The translations under genes and the position numbers were made by a program. Under the pieces are notes generated by a model. That model saw nothing but the letters and a program-made list of their open reading frames with translations. It had not been told where the DNA came from and ran no database searches. Positions 5,965 through 6,131 of a stretch of DNA of 6,131 nucleotides are shown piece after piece. Source of the DNA: Bacteroidota bacterium. GTDB taxonomy: Bacteria; Bacteroidota; Bacteroidia; Bacteroidales; JADFUO01. The DNA lies in the NCBI GenBank assembly GCA_030614305.1, contig JAUWKH010000108.1, positions 1 to 6,131 on the forward strand, given 5' to 3'. Numbering within the stretch: position 1 is the first letter of the stretch; the number at the start of each line of letters is the position of its first letter.

Positions 5965-6131
5965 ATGAACAAAGTAAAAGTAATTTTAAGTGTATTGTTT
6001 TTAAATTTTACAGTTTTTCTTTTTGCCCAGACTATCAACCAAGCGGGCGAAGCATTTAATAATGGTATTCAAAACACAAAAGATAAAAATTATGAATTGG
6101 CAATCAAATCATACAATAAGTGTATTGATAT
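5965..6131 (+). CDS. Secreted tetratricopeptide-repeat-type protein (partial, N-terminus)
   Basis: The first 55 residues of a frame that runs off the window. It opens with a Sec signal peptide: basic MNKVK, a hydrophobic stretch VILSVLFLNFTVFLF, and a likely cut after A21 (LFA|QT). No cysteine follows the cut, so it is not a lipoprotein. The mature part begins TINQAGEAFNNGIQNTKDKN, then YELAIKSYNKCIDI. The spacing of A, F, G, Y, A and Y residues in this second part fits one TPR helix pair (A-x3-F-N-x-G ... Y-x2-A-I-x2-Y-x2-C). Periplasmic or outer-membrane-associated TPR proteins of this kind are common in Bacteroidota and usually serve as interaction scaffolds. The partner is not inferable from the piece present. 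It has its own promoter. Confidence 0.7.
   Translation, partial: MNKVKVILSVLFLNFTVFLFAQTINQAGEAFNNGIQNTKDKNYELAIKSYNKCID

Overview
This AT-rich window looks like chromosomal DNA from a member of the Bacteroidota, probably a Bacteroidales-like or environmental lineage. Four things support this. The first gene fragment ends in a type IX secretion (Por) tail of the PorZ kind and sits next to recO. Three start regions carry the Bacteroidota -7 promoter box TAnnTTTG, all three as TATnTTTGCA. Most genes have A-rich leaders with no Shine-Dalgarno sequence. The lysyl-tRNA synthetase has the roughly 70-residue C-terminal extension I associate with this phylum.

Layout from left to right. Positions 1-177 (+) hold the 3' end of a probable porZ, followed after 3 bases by recO (181-906, +). 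Convergent to recO is an AAA/DUF4143 ATPase (950-2080, -). Its 133-bp leader holds a Bacteroidota promoter overlapped by an 11-bp-arm palindrome, with a 27-bp direct repeat beside it. Upstream of that on the same strand are lipB (2214-2894), lipA (2939-3802) and a 67-residue orphan HicB-like protein (3807-4010). A 119-bp divergent spacer separates hicB from lysS (4130-5848, +). After a 116-bp AT-rich spacer, a secreted TPR-type protein begins (5965, +) and runs off the window.

Function. LipB and LipA together make protein-bound lipoate: LipB attaches octanoate from acyl-ACP and LipA inserts two sulfurs. RecO and LysS are housekeeping proteins for recombinational repair and tRNA charging. PorZ belongs to the surface-attachment end of type IX secretion. 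The ATPase and the HicB-like protein are accessory genes set among the housekeeping ones.

The most unusual region is the hicB leader. It carries an extended -10 (TGGTATAAT) and a full Shine-Dalgarno (GGAGGT), both foreign in style to the rest of the window, and lipA starts only 4 bases after the hicB stop. This suggests a gene that arrived with its own expression signals and may now drive lipA/lipB. The second notable signal is the repeat array over the ATPase promoter. I do not see a convincing wholly new system. No tRNA, rRNA, CRISPR array or insertion sequence was recognised, and no stretch over 300 bases lacks a gene.
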